Shown here: piece after piece, positions 8,762 through 16,175 of the stretch
How positions within the stretch are numbered: the first letter of the stretch is position 1
Layout: each line of letters begins with the position of its first letter
Assembly: GCA_019359285.1 (NCBI GenBank)
Contig: JAHHHQ010000044.1
Location: 62,001-126,000 of the forward strand
Source: Nodosilinea sp. WJT8-NPBG4
GTDB taxonomy: Bacteria; Cyanobacteriota; Cyanobacteriia; Phormidesmidales; Phormidesmidaceae
DNA: 64,000 bases
Direction: 5' to 3'
Position numbers and translations under genes: made by a program
The notes under the pieces: model-generated
What the model was told of the DNA's origin: nothing
Seen by the model: the letters and a program-made list of their open reading frames with translations, nothing else
Databases searched by the model: none

Positions 8762-9619
8762 TCACATCGAGACTAGTTCCAATCGATAGCGATAGAGCGC
8801 CACAGGTTGATTTTGGGCCTTAAGAAAATCGGGGTCCTGGGGCGATAGATACACCGCCGTCACCTGGTCAGCCCCCACGCGATCGGCGAAACCTGACCCT
8901 TCGGAGCCGTCTGCCGCTCGGCGATAGGCGGTGGTAGTTTCCACCTCGTTGAAGTAAGGGATCGCAGCGCCGCCCCGAAACACCTGCTGAAATCGTTCTA
9001 CGGTGACAAACTCGGCCTCCCCAGGCACTTCCACCGCTCGGGCCGTTACGGTGGACTCAAGCTGACGGTTGCCCGCCAGCAGCGTCACCTGGCGGTTGGG
9101 GTTGTCGGGGTCTACCTTGACCGCCTGCACCGCGGCCTTCCCTAGGTAGGCCCGGGCCATGCTTAACCCATTAAAGGCGCGATCGGCCACGGTTTGAGGC
9201 GGACCGGCTACAGCAGGGATTAAACGCAGTGATGCCCCCAGCGGGCCACGCTGCGTCCTGTGCGGCGCTGCTACAAACTGCACTGGGCAGGTCACTGGTA
9301 CATCTAGCTGGGCCCGATTGCCCTCAAAGCTAGGGCTCACCAAGTCAGGAGCCATTGGGGCCGCCAAATCGACCAAAGTGCTTGTCAGCTGCCACTTGCC
9401 CCGCAACCAGTCGGGGTAAACCAAGTCACCTTGAGCCGCAGGTAAAGCAGGCTTAGTACCCCACTGGGGGAAAGCCGCTAGACGCTCAACCAGGCTTTGA
9501 CCGCCCCTTAGAGCCATCGCTCCCGCTGGAGCCTGACCACTGCACAATAGCCACACCGTCAGCAGCAGGGTGAGCCAGAACAGGCGACGGCGCAGGAGGG
9601 TGAGCAGCGATCGGGGCAT
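8762..9619 (-). CDS. Conserved secreted/lumenal protein, DUF6816-like
   Basis: A 285-residue protein with an N-terminal signal (basic MPRSLLTLLRRR, hydrophobic LFWLTLLLTVWLLC, then APAGAMA). The body contains YPDWLRGKWQLTSTLVDLAAPMAPDL and a later FQQVFRGGAAIPYFNEVETTTAYRR, which I associate with the cyanobacterial/plant DUF6816 family, thought to be thylakoid lumenal. The family name is from memory and tentative. No enzymatic motif is visible. It stands alone, with long intergenic stretches on both sides. Confidence 0.7.
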   Translation of the reverse strand: MPRSLLTLLRRRLFWLTLLLTVWLLCSGQAPAGAMALRGGQSLVERLAAFPQWGTKPALPAAQGDLVYPDWLRGKWQLTSTLVDLAAPMAPDLVSPSFEGNRAQLDVPVTCPVQFVAAPHRTQRGPLGASLRLIPAVAGPPQTVADRAFNGLSMARAYLGKAAVQAVKVDPDNPNRQVTLLAGNRQLESTVTARAVEVPGEAEFVTVERFQQVFRGGAAIPYFNEVETTTAYRRAADGSEGSGFADRVGADQVTAVYLSPQDPDFLKAQNQPVALYRYRLELVSM

Positions 9620-9985
9620 AGGTGAGCGACCAAGATGACAAGCTAGAACAACCTAAATTCAGATTTAGCATACCTTAGGCGAAGATCTGCTCCATGCCTC
9701 CTATCGGGACAGGACAGGGTTGGGCTACCGAAGCCTACAGCTTGAATGGATTGGCTGATCTTCCTGGCCTCACCTAAGCAGGGCAGATTGAGAACTGTTA
9801 AGGTTGCAGAGATCAGAGCTGCCCTAGCTCAGGCACCGTTTACCGAGAGCGAGCTTCTGGTTATCCTAAAACATCTACCCTAGGCTAGATGACAGTTCTT
9901 TTTTGCTTCAATATTCGCTCCTGCGACCTGAAACGCTGGGAGTTGTAACTCAAACCCCAATTATCGTCGCCGTTGAGGATTTTCT
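9620..9985. other. 366-bp divergent intergenic region
   Basis: It separates the divergent DUF6816-like and pentapeptide genes and must hold both promoters. No ORF or clear hairpin. GAGGA at 9975-9979 is the likely ribosome binding site of the downstream TTG start. Confidence 0.45.
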
Positions 9986-10897
9986 TTGGAAACGCCCCCT
10001 TCTAGTTCTCAGTTTTTCAGTTCTCAACTCCCTAATCTGCCCGCAGATATAACCGTCGCCGATCTGCTGGAACGCTACGCGGCGGGAGAACGAGACTTTC
10101 GCGGCATTCAGCTTATTGGCGCTGACCTGAGTCGACAGAACCTCAGCGGGGCCAATTTTCGTCAGTCTAATCTGCAAAATACGACCTTTGCTGGGGCCAC
10201 GTTGGTTGGGGCCAACTTCCGCGAGGCTAAGCTCACCGACGTCAATTTTGATCAAGCTACGCTGATTTTAGCCAACTTGATTGGGGCTGACCTAGCTGAC
10301 GCTAGCCTGGTGGAAGCCGACCTGAGCGAGGCGGGCATGCGGAGCGCCAACCTGGTGCGAGCCAACCTCAACCAGGCAGTTTTACGCGAAACCAACCTTA
10401 ACGAAGCGGTGCTCGATCACGCTACGCTTCACAAGGCCGTGTTGAGCGAGGCCAGCCTCAGCCGAGGCAGAATGCTGGCGGCCGACATGGAAGGCGCTAA
10501 CCTGGAACACGCCAATATGACCAGTGCGCTCATGAACCGAGCTGTACTACGGGGAGCCGTGCTGGTGGGGGCGGTGTTTACTGGAGCTACCCTCGAGGGG
10601 GCTGATTTTCAAGAAGCCGACATGAGCCGGGCTAAGTTGACGAGCACGAACCTGGTGAATGTCAATTTATCCTATGCCAATTTGCGCGGGGCTAATCTGA
10701 GCTGGAGCTCGCTGCGGGGGGCCAATCTGCGGGGGGCGACCCTGTATCGCACCCGCCTGAGCTGGTCAAATCTGAGCGGAGCTGACCTCACCGATGCGGT
10801 CATGATCAACGCCAAGCTCGACTACACCAACTTGCGACGCACCGATGTGCATGGCACCATCATGCCCGACGGTTACACCATGGGATCTCAGGAATAG
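9986..10897 (+). CDS. Pentapeptide repeat protein
   Basis: A 303-residue protein composed almost entirely of A(D/N)LXX-type pentapeptides (for example GADLSRQNLS, GANFREAKL, GANLRGATLY), predicted to form a right-handed quadrilateral beta-helix. A short N-terminal leader (ITVADLLERYAAGERDFRGIQL) precedes the repeats, as in many cyanobacterial members. No extra domain is present, so the function is not predictable. The start is TTG, supported by GAGGA about six bases upstream and the absence of a nearer ATG/GTG. Confidence 0.9.
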   Translation: METPPSSSQFFSSQLPNLPADITVADLLERYAAGERDFRGIQLIGADLSRQNLSGANFRQSNLQNTTFAGATLVGANFREAKLTDVNFDQATLILANLIGADLADASLVEADLSEAGMRSANLVRANLNQAVLRETNLNEAVLDHATLHKAVLSEASLSRGRMLAADMEGANLEHANMTSALMNRAVLRGAVLVGAVFTGATLEGADFQEADMSRAKLTSTNLVNVNLSYANLRGANLSWSSLRGANLRGATLYRTRLSWSNLSGADLTDAVMINAKLDYTNLRRTDVHGTIMPDGYTMGSQE

Positions 10898-10930
10898 CGC
10901 TTTGGAGCCAGGTGCCAACACTAAACCCCT

Positions 10931-12865
10931 TCACTGAGAGGTGGCTGGTTTGCTGCCGGGCTGGTTGGCCTGCATGGGTAGCTGTGGCACCAAAAAGGGC
11001 CAATATACTGCGGTTAGAGAAGGGGGAGTATGGCGCAGATAGGCGACCATCTGGCGCTGTAGCGCCTGAAACTGGTCTTGAATTGCCAGGGCCTCGAGAT
11101 GGAGTAGAGAGGGCAGGTAGCTGATTAACCCTTCTTGGCGGTGCAGCCCGCTTTGACGCAGCCGAGGCCAGGCGGCCAGACCCTCGGGCACGGTCTGACT
11201 CAGGCGCAGTGACATCGTAGTAGTCGAAAACGCATGGGCAACTGCGGGGTCTAAAGCTGGAGCGTAAGCTTCGGCTTTGGGAGTCTGCTGCATGATAAAG
11301 CTGAAGCTCACCCCTTGGAGAAAAATGCGTAGAGGGGCAGTGGTAACGTCGGGCAACTCGGCCATAAACGGAATACGGCCCAGATCGGCGTTGAGGTTGT
11401 TAGGGTCGCCAACGCTCAGATGTGATCCACCCACCACGGTAACGAGATACTTATCGGCAGGTAGCTGCATGAAGGGGCGCAACTGCTGGCTAGCCATAGG
11501 CGTAACGGTATCGTGGGTGCCGGCTAGAACTAGGGTAGGCACCCGCACCCGACTCAGCCCCGTTTCGCCAAACAGCACTCCAGTGAGAGGGTTGGCCACG
11601 ATTAGCTGAGTGATCCGATCATCGCGCAGGTTAGCGTATTTAACGGGCAAGTCTTGGGCGGCGCACTGAAGCCAGTCGGCGGGGGAGACGTTGACTGGGT
11701 TAAGGGTTTGACAGTAGGCCTCAAGCGATCGCAGATCGAGCGCCGCCCCAGCTAGGGCCAACCCCGTATAGCCGCCGAGGGAATGGCCAATGAAGGCCAC
11801 CTCGTCCGTATTGATGCGATCGCGCAGGCTATAGGAGTAGATATTGAGTCTCTCTAAGCGATCGAGCACGTAGCTGATATCGCGAGGCCGATCAAGAAAC
11901 TCGGTGGCGGGTAAAATGCGGCTCTGGGCAGCGGCCTCGGGCAGGTTGTCGGTGGGCAGCGACAGCAGGGCAGCAACATTACTGCCGGGGTGCTCTACCG
12001 ATACTACTGTGAGCCCGTGGGAGGCCAGGTGCTCAGCCAAGTAGGCAAAGAAGCGGCGATCGGCCCCAAACCCGTGGGAGATAACTACCAGAGGGCCATG
12101 GCTGTCTTTGCTCCAGTACATATCGATGGGGATGCTGCGATCGCGGCTGTGATCGCGCAGCACCAGTTCCCAGCGCTCGACCGTTGAGGAGCCCTTGGCG
12201 AAAGGATCAGGCCCTAGCAGAGGGGCAGGTGCAGCCGTTTCGGCCGCAGGATCCTTGCGCAGCACTCGGCTGAGCGCCTTGCTCTCCATCTGCGCCAGCT
12301 GAAACTGAGAGGCCAGGGTGAGCAGGGTGCCCACATCAATCTCGAGCGTGTCTTGGGGCATGGCCCGCAAAATGCCCAACAGGGTCAAGCCGGCCTCTGC
12401 CTCAGACACCTGCTCAAGGGTGACGCGCAGGTCGGCGGCAGCTAGATTAGGGGCGATCGCTCGCAGGGTATCGAGCAGTTGCGCTCCGCCGGGGGTTTGC
12501 AAAATCTCGTCTAAAATTACCTGGCTCACCTCGGGTTCTAGGGCGATTTCGCCCTGAAGCACCTCCTGGATGCTGGCGTTGAGCAGCGGCCGGTAGAGCC
12601 GCAGCGATCGGGGTACCTCCCCCGTGGCGGCAAACGCTTGTAAATCGTCAAGGCTCACCGTCTGAGACAGCCGACCCAGACGCACTGTCACCGAATCTGC
12701 TGCCGCTGCCGGGGGCGTCACGGCTAACCCGCCCGCAAGCAGTCCGGTAGCGGCGATCGCGCCCCAGCCCCACCGTCTGAGGGGGGAGAAAAGACTCAAG
12801 CAAGACGCTGTAGATCGCACGGCAAGAGGGTTAAACGCAGGGGGCAGCGGGCCAGGGTCGAGCAA
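10931..12865 (-). CDS. DUF1400-type alpha/beta hydrolase, exported
   Basis: A long hydrolase (up to 644 residues). An N-terminal hydrophobic segment (WGAIAATGLLAGGLAV, ending PPAAAA) predicts export. Residues about 55-190 match the DUF1400 region that precedes cyanobacterial alpha/beta hydrolases (VTVRLGRLSQTVSLDDLQAFA). The hydrolase domain shows the oxyanion region VISHGFGADRR, nucleophile GHSLGG, AGTHDTVTP (Asp) and GGSHLS (His), like platelet-activating-factor acetylhydrolase or dienelactone hydrolase relatives. The start is uncertain: TTG at 12865 or GTG at 12820, neither with a clear ribosome binding site. Confidence 0.85.
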   Translation of the reverse strand: MLDPGPLPPAFNPLAVRSTASCLSLFSPLRRWGWGAIAATGLLAGGLAVTPPAAAADSVTVRLGRLSQTVSLDDLQAFAATGEVPRSLRLYRPLLNASIQEVLQGEIALEPEVSQVILDEILQTPGGAQLLDTLRAIAPNLAAADLRVTLEQVSEAEAGLTLLGILRAMPQDTLEIDVGTLLTLASQFQLAQMESKALSRVLRKDPAAETAAPAPLLGPDPFAKGSSTVERWELVLRDHSRDRSIPIDMYWSKDSHGPLVVISHGFGADRRFFAYLAEHLASHGLTVVSVEHPGSNVAALLSLPTDNLPEAAAQSRILPATEFLDRPRDISYVLDRLERLNIYSYSLRDRINTDEVAFIGHSLGGYTGLALAGAALDLRSLEAYCQTLNPVNVSPADWLQCAAQDLPVKYANLRDDRITQLIVANPLTGVLFGETGLSRVRVPTLVLAGTHDTVTPMASQQLRPFMQLPADKYLVTVVGGSHLSVGDPNNLNADLGRIPFMAELPDVTTAPLRIFLQGVSFSFIMQQTPKAEAYAPALDPAVAHAFSTTTMSLRLSQTVPEGLAAWPRLRQSGLHRQEGLISYLPSLLHLEALAIQDQFQALQRQMVAYLRHTPPSLTAVYWPFLVPQLPMQANQPGSKPATSQ

Positions 12866-13096
12866 TGGTACAGAGTTAAGCTAGGAGTACAGTACGCAAA
12901 TTTTCTCTAATCGTTAACTTAATCTAAACGACAGCTCCCCTGGCTGGTGGAGATCCATCGTCAAGTTTTTTTGCGATCGCTCATCCAATCAGTTCACCAC
13001 CTTTGCCTGCTGAGGAGCCAGGCCAACAGCGAAACTTGGTCAACCACCACCGCGCTAACAACCGTAAACCCGAGTAATTCCTCGACGGATTGCCCA

Positions 13097-13588
13097 ATGA
13101 CTTACATCATTATTGGTGTCATGGGACCGGGGAGCTCAGCAACCCCGGTTCAAATGAAAACAGCCTACGATCTTGGCCAAGCCATTGCCTCGGCTGGATG
13201 GGTAGTACTCACTGGTGGACGCCAGGTAGGTGTCATGGAGGCAGCCTGTCAAGGGGCCAAGGCAGCAGGCGGGCTCACGGTAGGTATTTTGCCCTCCATG
13301 AACGGAGCTGATAGGTCAGTTGCTGTAGACATTCCTATAGTGACGGGACTAGGGGATGCCCGCAATGTGGTCAACGTGCTATCGAGCCAGGTAGTGGTGG
13401 CCTGCGGGCTCGGTTCGGGCACCGCCTCTGAAATTGCCCTCGCCCTCAAGGCCCAGCGGCCCGTCATTTTGATGGAAATGCCCCCCGGCGCGATTGCCCT
13501 GTGGCAGAGTTTAGCGACGGGGCCGTTGGCGATCGCCGACACCGTTGCCGCCGCCCAAGAGCAAATTCAGCGGTGGCTGGCGTCCTGA
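13097..13588 (+). CDS. LOG/TIGR00725-like SLOG-fold protein
   Basis: A 163-residue Rossmann-like protein. MTYIIIGVMGPGSS, LTGGRQVGVMEAACQGAK and CGLGSGTASEIALAL correspond to the nucleotide-binding motifs of the lysine-decarboxylase-like/LOG superfamily. The canonical PGGxGTxxE is altered to GLGSGTASE, as in the TIGR00725 branch, whose reaction is unknown. The frame is open back to 12947, but the ATG at 13097 is where similarity begins. An 8-bp hairpin starts five bases after the stop. Confidence 0.8.
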   Translation: MTYIIIGVMGPGSSATPVQMKTAYDLGQAIASAGWVVLTGGRQVGVMEAACQGAKAAGGLTVGILPSMNGADRSVAVDIPIVTGLGDARNVVNVLSSQVVVACGLGSGTASEIALALKAQRPVILMEMPPGAIALWQSLATGPLAIADTVAAAQEQIQRWLAS

Positions 13589-13592
13589 TCTT

Positions 13593-13612
13593 GCCAACTG
13601 GCGTCAGTTGGC
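13593..13612 (+). terminator. Perfect 8-bp hairpin after the LOG-like gene, no T tract
   Basis: GCCAACTG (13593-13600), loop GCGT, CAGTTGGC (13605-13612) immediately follows the stop. No U-run follows, so it is either a Rho-type or processing hairpin or part of the larger structured region downstream. Confidence 0.45.
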
Positions 13613-13620
13613 GCGCTAAT

Positions 13621-13705
13621 ATTCTTGCCAAGCGCTGTTATCGGAAACCAGCGGTGGGCGTTGCAAACGGCAGTTGGGTTGCGCTCGCCGCCAGCAGGCA
13701 AGAAT
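13621..13705 (+). ncRNA. Candidate structured RNA element (branched)
   Basis: An 85-nt interval closed by a perfect 9-bp stem, ATTCTTGCC (13621-13629) with GGCAAGAAT (13697-13705). Inside, GCGGTGGGCG can pair with CGCTCGCCGC over ten pairs with two G-U; alternatively CGCTG/CAGCG forms a separate 5-bp hairpin and makes a three-way junction. It lies between the LOG-like gene and a small conserved gene, 46 bases before the latter's ATG, so it could be a leader element, a 3' UTR fold or an independent RNA. I do not recognise the class. It could equally be a dispersed inverted-repeat element. Confidence 0.35.
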
Positions 13706-13750
13706 TTATCTAATGTAAGGTAAGAGCTATGCCCTCCACCCGCTGGTGCC

Positions 13751-14026
13751 ATGACCGACAACCAACCCTCCCCCAAGGAAAATTTTCTCTTTCCCCGCAG
13801 CAAGTACTGGGGAGAATTTACGCCTCAGCAGTTAGCCTTTAACGCTAACCTGCAAGAGTTTGCTCAGCGGGTTTCCTTGGTCTGCAACCTTGAAACCGGC
13901 GGCAAAATGTCGGCTGACGAAGCCTACGACGAAATCAAGCGCCTGTGGCAAGACCTGAAACGGTCCAAGGCAAATCTGCTAGACGTTGAAGCCTCTCCCC
14001 CACCAGAGCTCCCTCCCGAGGCTTAG
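13751..14026 (+). CDS. Small conserved cyanobacterial protein, DUF7219-like
   Basis: A 91-residue soluble, helical protein (ENFLFPRSKYWGEFTPQQLAFNANLQEFAQRVS, YDEIKRLWQDLKRSK). The FLFPRSKYWGEF start is typical of a small conserved cyanobacterial family that I recall as DUF7219; the name is tentative. No motif gives a function. Its 5' region carries the structured element at 13621-13705. Confidence 0.75.
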   Translation: MTDNQPSPKENFLFPRSKYWGEFTPQQLAFNANLQEFAQRVSLVCNLETGGKMSADEAYDEIKRLWQDLKRSKANLLDVEASPPPELPPEA

Positions 14027-14224
14027 CAATCCGGCGACGAGAAGGGGGAGGGATAGATTTTTCTAAGTGGAGTTGCAGCCCGATAGACTTCATCTTTGGT
14101 TCTGATGTCAGTAGTCAGGACAGATCTAAAGGTGCTGCTGAAACGAGCCGGGTTCCCTTTGTTTCGGTGGGCAGAATTGGGAATCTGTTCAGTTTTTTTG
14201 AACCCAAATGACCATTATCTAACC

Positions 14225-15499
14225 TCAAAACGCCGAGGAGGCCAACCAAAAGCTAACTAAAAACCCGGCAATGGTTGAGAAGGTCACTGAACCGCCGCCC
14301 ATTTCGTAAGCCTCAGGCATCATGGTGCTGGCGACCATAGCGAGAATGGCTCCCCCAGCGGTGGCCTTGGCCATGGCCAACATCCATTCAGACGCCACCG
14401 GCACCAGTTGACTGCCGACCATGGCTACCAATCCGCTGAGTAGCACTGCCCCACCCCACAGGGCTAGAATGCGCCCGGCTGAGGTGCCCGCTTGACGCAT
14501 ACCGATGGAGCTCGACATCGCCTCGGGAATGTTGGAGATAAACACCGCCATTAAAAATGACGCCCCCGTGTGGCCTGTGCCCACGTGAAAGCCGATCACC
14601 AGGGCCTCAGGAATGTTGTCGATCATGGTACCCACCAAAATGGCCAGGGGGGCCGAGCTTTGGGCCAGCTCCTTAAACTGCTGCTCTGAGATAGGGATAT
14701 CGACCTCGACGCTGTCGAGCACCTGCCGCCGCCACTGGTCATCATCCACCGGAGCCAGCTTGGCGGTGGACTGGGTGGTTTCGCGCAGCCGTCGAGCCAG
14801 AATGCGGCTCAGCCCGCTGGAGAGCTGAGGGGCGTAGGTGAGCATGGCGTCAAAATCGGCCTTATCGAGTTCGTAGAGCTCCATAGGCGTTTTGGCCACC
14901 ACCGTCGCCGATCGCTCCTCGCCAGTCAGCAGCGCCATTTCGCCAAAGATTTCCCCAGAACCCAGAGCGGCCAGCCGTTGAGGGCCTTTGTAGATCTCGG
15001 CATCCCCCTCCACAATTAGGAACATGGAGTCGCCGGGAGCGCCCTCCTGGCACAGCACCATCCCCGCCTCGACATGGAGCGGTTTGAGCAGGGGAATAAT
15101 CGCTTGCATTTCGTCCGGGGAGAGGCTGTGGAGCACTTCGATATGGCCAATGCGATCGAGCACTTCCGAGGCTTCGTCCTGGCGATGATGGTAGAGAAAC
15201 CGCCGCGACGACGATGGGTGACGAATAAAGCCCCCCTGATTGTCGATATAGCCCACGATGACGGTAAACAGGGTGCCGCCCAGGGCAAAGCCTGCCACCA
15301 GCGGCAAAAAGCCGCTGCTCTGGTAGGCGGGCAGGGTAATGTCGAAGGCGATCGCAGAGAGCAGAGTGCCGCTGCCAAAGGCCATAATTGCCGCTGTGAG
15401 CGATCGCGCCGGTCGCCAGGCAATGCCTAAAATGGCCCCTACCAGCAAACTAGAGGCCGCCAACAACCCTTGAACTAGCGCAGCAATAGGAACGCTCAT
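14225..15499 (-). CDS. ZIP-like metal transporter with inserted cyclic-nucleotide-binding domain
   Basis: A 424-residue protein with hydrophobic N-terminal helices (residues about 5-85), then a soluble cNMP-binding domain (about 117-240), then ZIP-type helices. The cNMP domain has the phosphate-binding cassette FGEMALLTGEERSATV (185-200, with R197). The membrane half carries two NIPEA motifs (IDNIPEAL 293-300, ISNIPEA 321-327), counterparts of the ZIP helix IV/V metal-site motifs, though with Asp/Ser-Asn in place of the usual His. The family moves divalent metals; this layout suggests transport gated by cAMP or cGMP (inference). Divergent from the next gene. Confidence 0.8.
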   Translation of the reverse strand: MSVPIAALVQGLLAASSLLVGAILGIAWRPARSLTAAIMAFGSGTLLSAIAFDITLPAYQSSGFLPLVAGFALGGTLFTVIVGYIDNQGGFIRHPSSSRRFLYHHRQDEASEVLDRIGHIEVLHSLSPDEMQAIIPLLKPLHVEAGMVLCQEGAPGDSMFLIVEGDAEIYKGPQRLAALGSGEIFGEMALLTGEERSATVVAKTPMELYELDKADFDAMLTYAPQLSSGLSRILARRLRETTQSTAKLAPVDDDQWRRQVLDSVEVDIPISEQQFKELAQSSAPLAILVGTMIDNIPEALVIGFHVGTGHTGASFLMAVFISNIPEAMSSSIGMRQAGTSAGRILALWGGAVLLSGLVAMVGSQLVPVASEWMLAMAKATAGGAILAMVASTMMPEAYEMGGGSVTFSTIAGFLVSFWLASSAF

Positions 15500-15597
15500 T
15501 AACGAAATGACGGGGCATTATGACCAGGTTACTGCACAATGCTCCGCTTCCTGGCAAACTAGAGCCTAGGATTTTATCGGTCTATGGTCTGTCTGCT

Positions 15598-16152
15598 ATG
15601 AACCAACCGACCCAGCGCCGTCGCTCCGCCTTTAATCGTCAACCGCGCCAGAGGCCGACAAGGCGCCCCTCTAACCGCCGCCCCTTTTTTGGGCTGTGGC
15701 TGCTGTGCGGCCTGCTCTACGCCGCCGCTGGCCTGACTTTGACCTCCCTGGCCAACCCCTGGATTTGGCTGGTGGCCGCTGGGGGCACCGTAGCGCAGGG
15801 GACAACCCTGGCGGGTCCCGAAGCGCTAAAGCGATTTCGGTGGCTAACGGCTAACCTGCTGGTGCTGGGCAGCATCATGGGGGGCACGGCCTTGGCGGTG
15901 GCGCTCTCGATCGCCCTCAACCACCTGGGCACCGACAACCTAGATGAACTCACCATTGTCAGAGCGTTTTTAGAAATAGTGCTCTACAGCCTGTTAGCGG
16001 TCCTGCTGGCAGTACTGTGCAGCCTAACGACAGCGGCCCTGGGCGATCGCCTGCTGCGGAGCAACAAGGGCAGCAGAACCAGCCTGGTTTTGCTGGTAAC
16101 CTGCCTGCTGGGGCTGGGGTTGGGCGGCGCGATCGGGCTGCTGATTGCCTAG
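15598..16152 (+). CDS. Hypothetical four-helix membrane protein
   Basis: A 184-residue protein. An arginine/proline-rich N-terminus (about 30 residues) is followed by four predicted membrane helices (FFGLWLLCGLLYAAAG, PWIWLVAAGGTVAQG, LLVLGSIMGGTALAVAL, LVLLVTCLLGLGLGGAIGLL). I do not recognise the family. The frame is open from 15520, but the ATG at 15598 gives the more natural N-terminus. Convergent with the caspase-fold gene; a 7-bp hairpin spans both stops. Confidence 0.6.
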   Translation: MNQPTQRRRSAFNRQPRQRPTRRPSNRRPFFGLWLLCGLLYAAAGLTLTSLANPWIWLVAAGGTVAQGTTLAGPEALKRFRWLTANLLVLGSIMGGTALAVALSIALNHLGTDNLDELTIVRAFLEIVLYSLLAVLLAVLCSLTTAALGDRLLRSNKGSRTSLVLLVTCLLGLGLGGAIGLLIA

Positions 16153-16157
16153 ATCAT

Positions 16158-16175
16158 CCATTGCTTAGGCAATGG
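16158..16175. terminator. Hairpin shared by two convergent stop regions
   Basis: CCATTGC (16158-16164), loop TTAG, GCAATGG (16169-16175). It lies at the junction of convergent genes and overlaps the last codons of the minus-strand one. No T tract on either strand, so termination function is uncertain. Confidence 0.35.
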
